The notes under the pieces: generated by a model
Databases searched by the model: none
The model's input: only the letters and a program-made list of their open reading frames with translations
What the model was told of the DNA's origin: nothing
Shown here: positions 63,973 to 64,000 of the stretch, in pieces
Layout of the letters: every line of letters begins with the position of its first letter
Numbering within the stretch: the stretch's first letter is position 1
Source: Meghimatium bilineatum
Lineage: Eukaryota > Mollusca > Gastropoda > Stylommatophora > Philomycidae
Length of the DNA: 64,000 bases
NCBI GenBank assembly: GCA_034231615.1
Contig: CM067306.1
Location: forward strand, 41,154,761-41,218,760
Reading direction: 5' to 3'
Made by a program: the position numbers and the translations under genes

Positions 63973-64000
63973 ATAGACATAAAAATGATAATGATACAAT

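Overview
This is eukaryotic, probably molluscan and most likely cephalopod (octopus-type) DNA. It is AT-rich. It holds one protein gene, whose small exons (75 to 162 nt) are separated by introns of roughly 1.5 to 9 kb. The introns and 3' flank are filled with non-LTR retrotransposon debris, Penelope-like retroelement fragments, tRNA-derived SINEs, small hAT-like elements and an unusually large number of minisatellite arrays. The phylum call is inference from this repeat and intron style and from protein similarity; no marker in the window proves it.

The gene is the 3' half of PIKFYVE/FAB1 (1-phosphatidylinositol 3-phosphate 5-kinase) on the + strand. Twelve coding exons were placed between 1802 and 38239. 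All have AG/GT boundaries, and every exon-to-exon reading phase joins without a stop. Exons A to D (1802-18999) encode the serine/proline-rich linker. Exons E to L (22497-38239) encode the lipid-kinase domain: the glycine-rich GGKSGSSF segment, the ATP-binding lysine in RFILKQ, VMENLF, the catalytic DLKGS, MDYSLLVG, the metal-binding GIID and the substrate-specificity loop before VVSPQLYRGRF. The 5' part lies upstream of the window. The last few codons are uncertain: exon L may splice on, or may read through to a stop at 38286.

Layout. 1-12.5 kb: introns with several minus-strand LINE tails, one LINE reverse-transcriptase remnant (7.25-8.3 kb) and a TTAA-flanked piggyBac-like candidate. 12.7-18.9 kb: RNase H LINE remnant, an 18-copy 50-bp array, a SINE, and a LINE with an internal coding minisatellite. 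19-26 kb: LINE fragments on both strands and a 194-bp hAT-like element. 27-32.2 kb: a 45-bp array split by LINE and Penelope insertions. A second Penelope copy lies in inverted orientation, so exon I sits between inverted repeats. 33-37 kb: two introns sharing one 32-bp minisatellite, with a different 31-33-bp array ending close to exon K. 38.3-64 kb: no further protein gene was recognised. It contains LINE fragments, a dispersed repeat here called family X, very regular 33-, 38- and 39-bp arrays, a SINE with target-site duplication, and a hAT-like element with a perfect 8-bp duplication inside a LINE.

LINE family letters used here (A to F, R) are local labels for related copies within this window. 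They are not database names.
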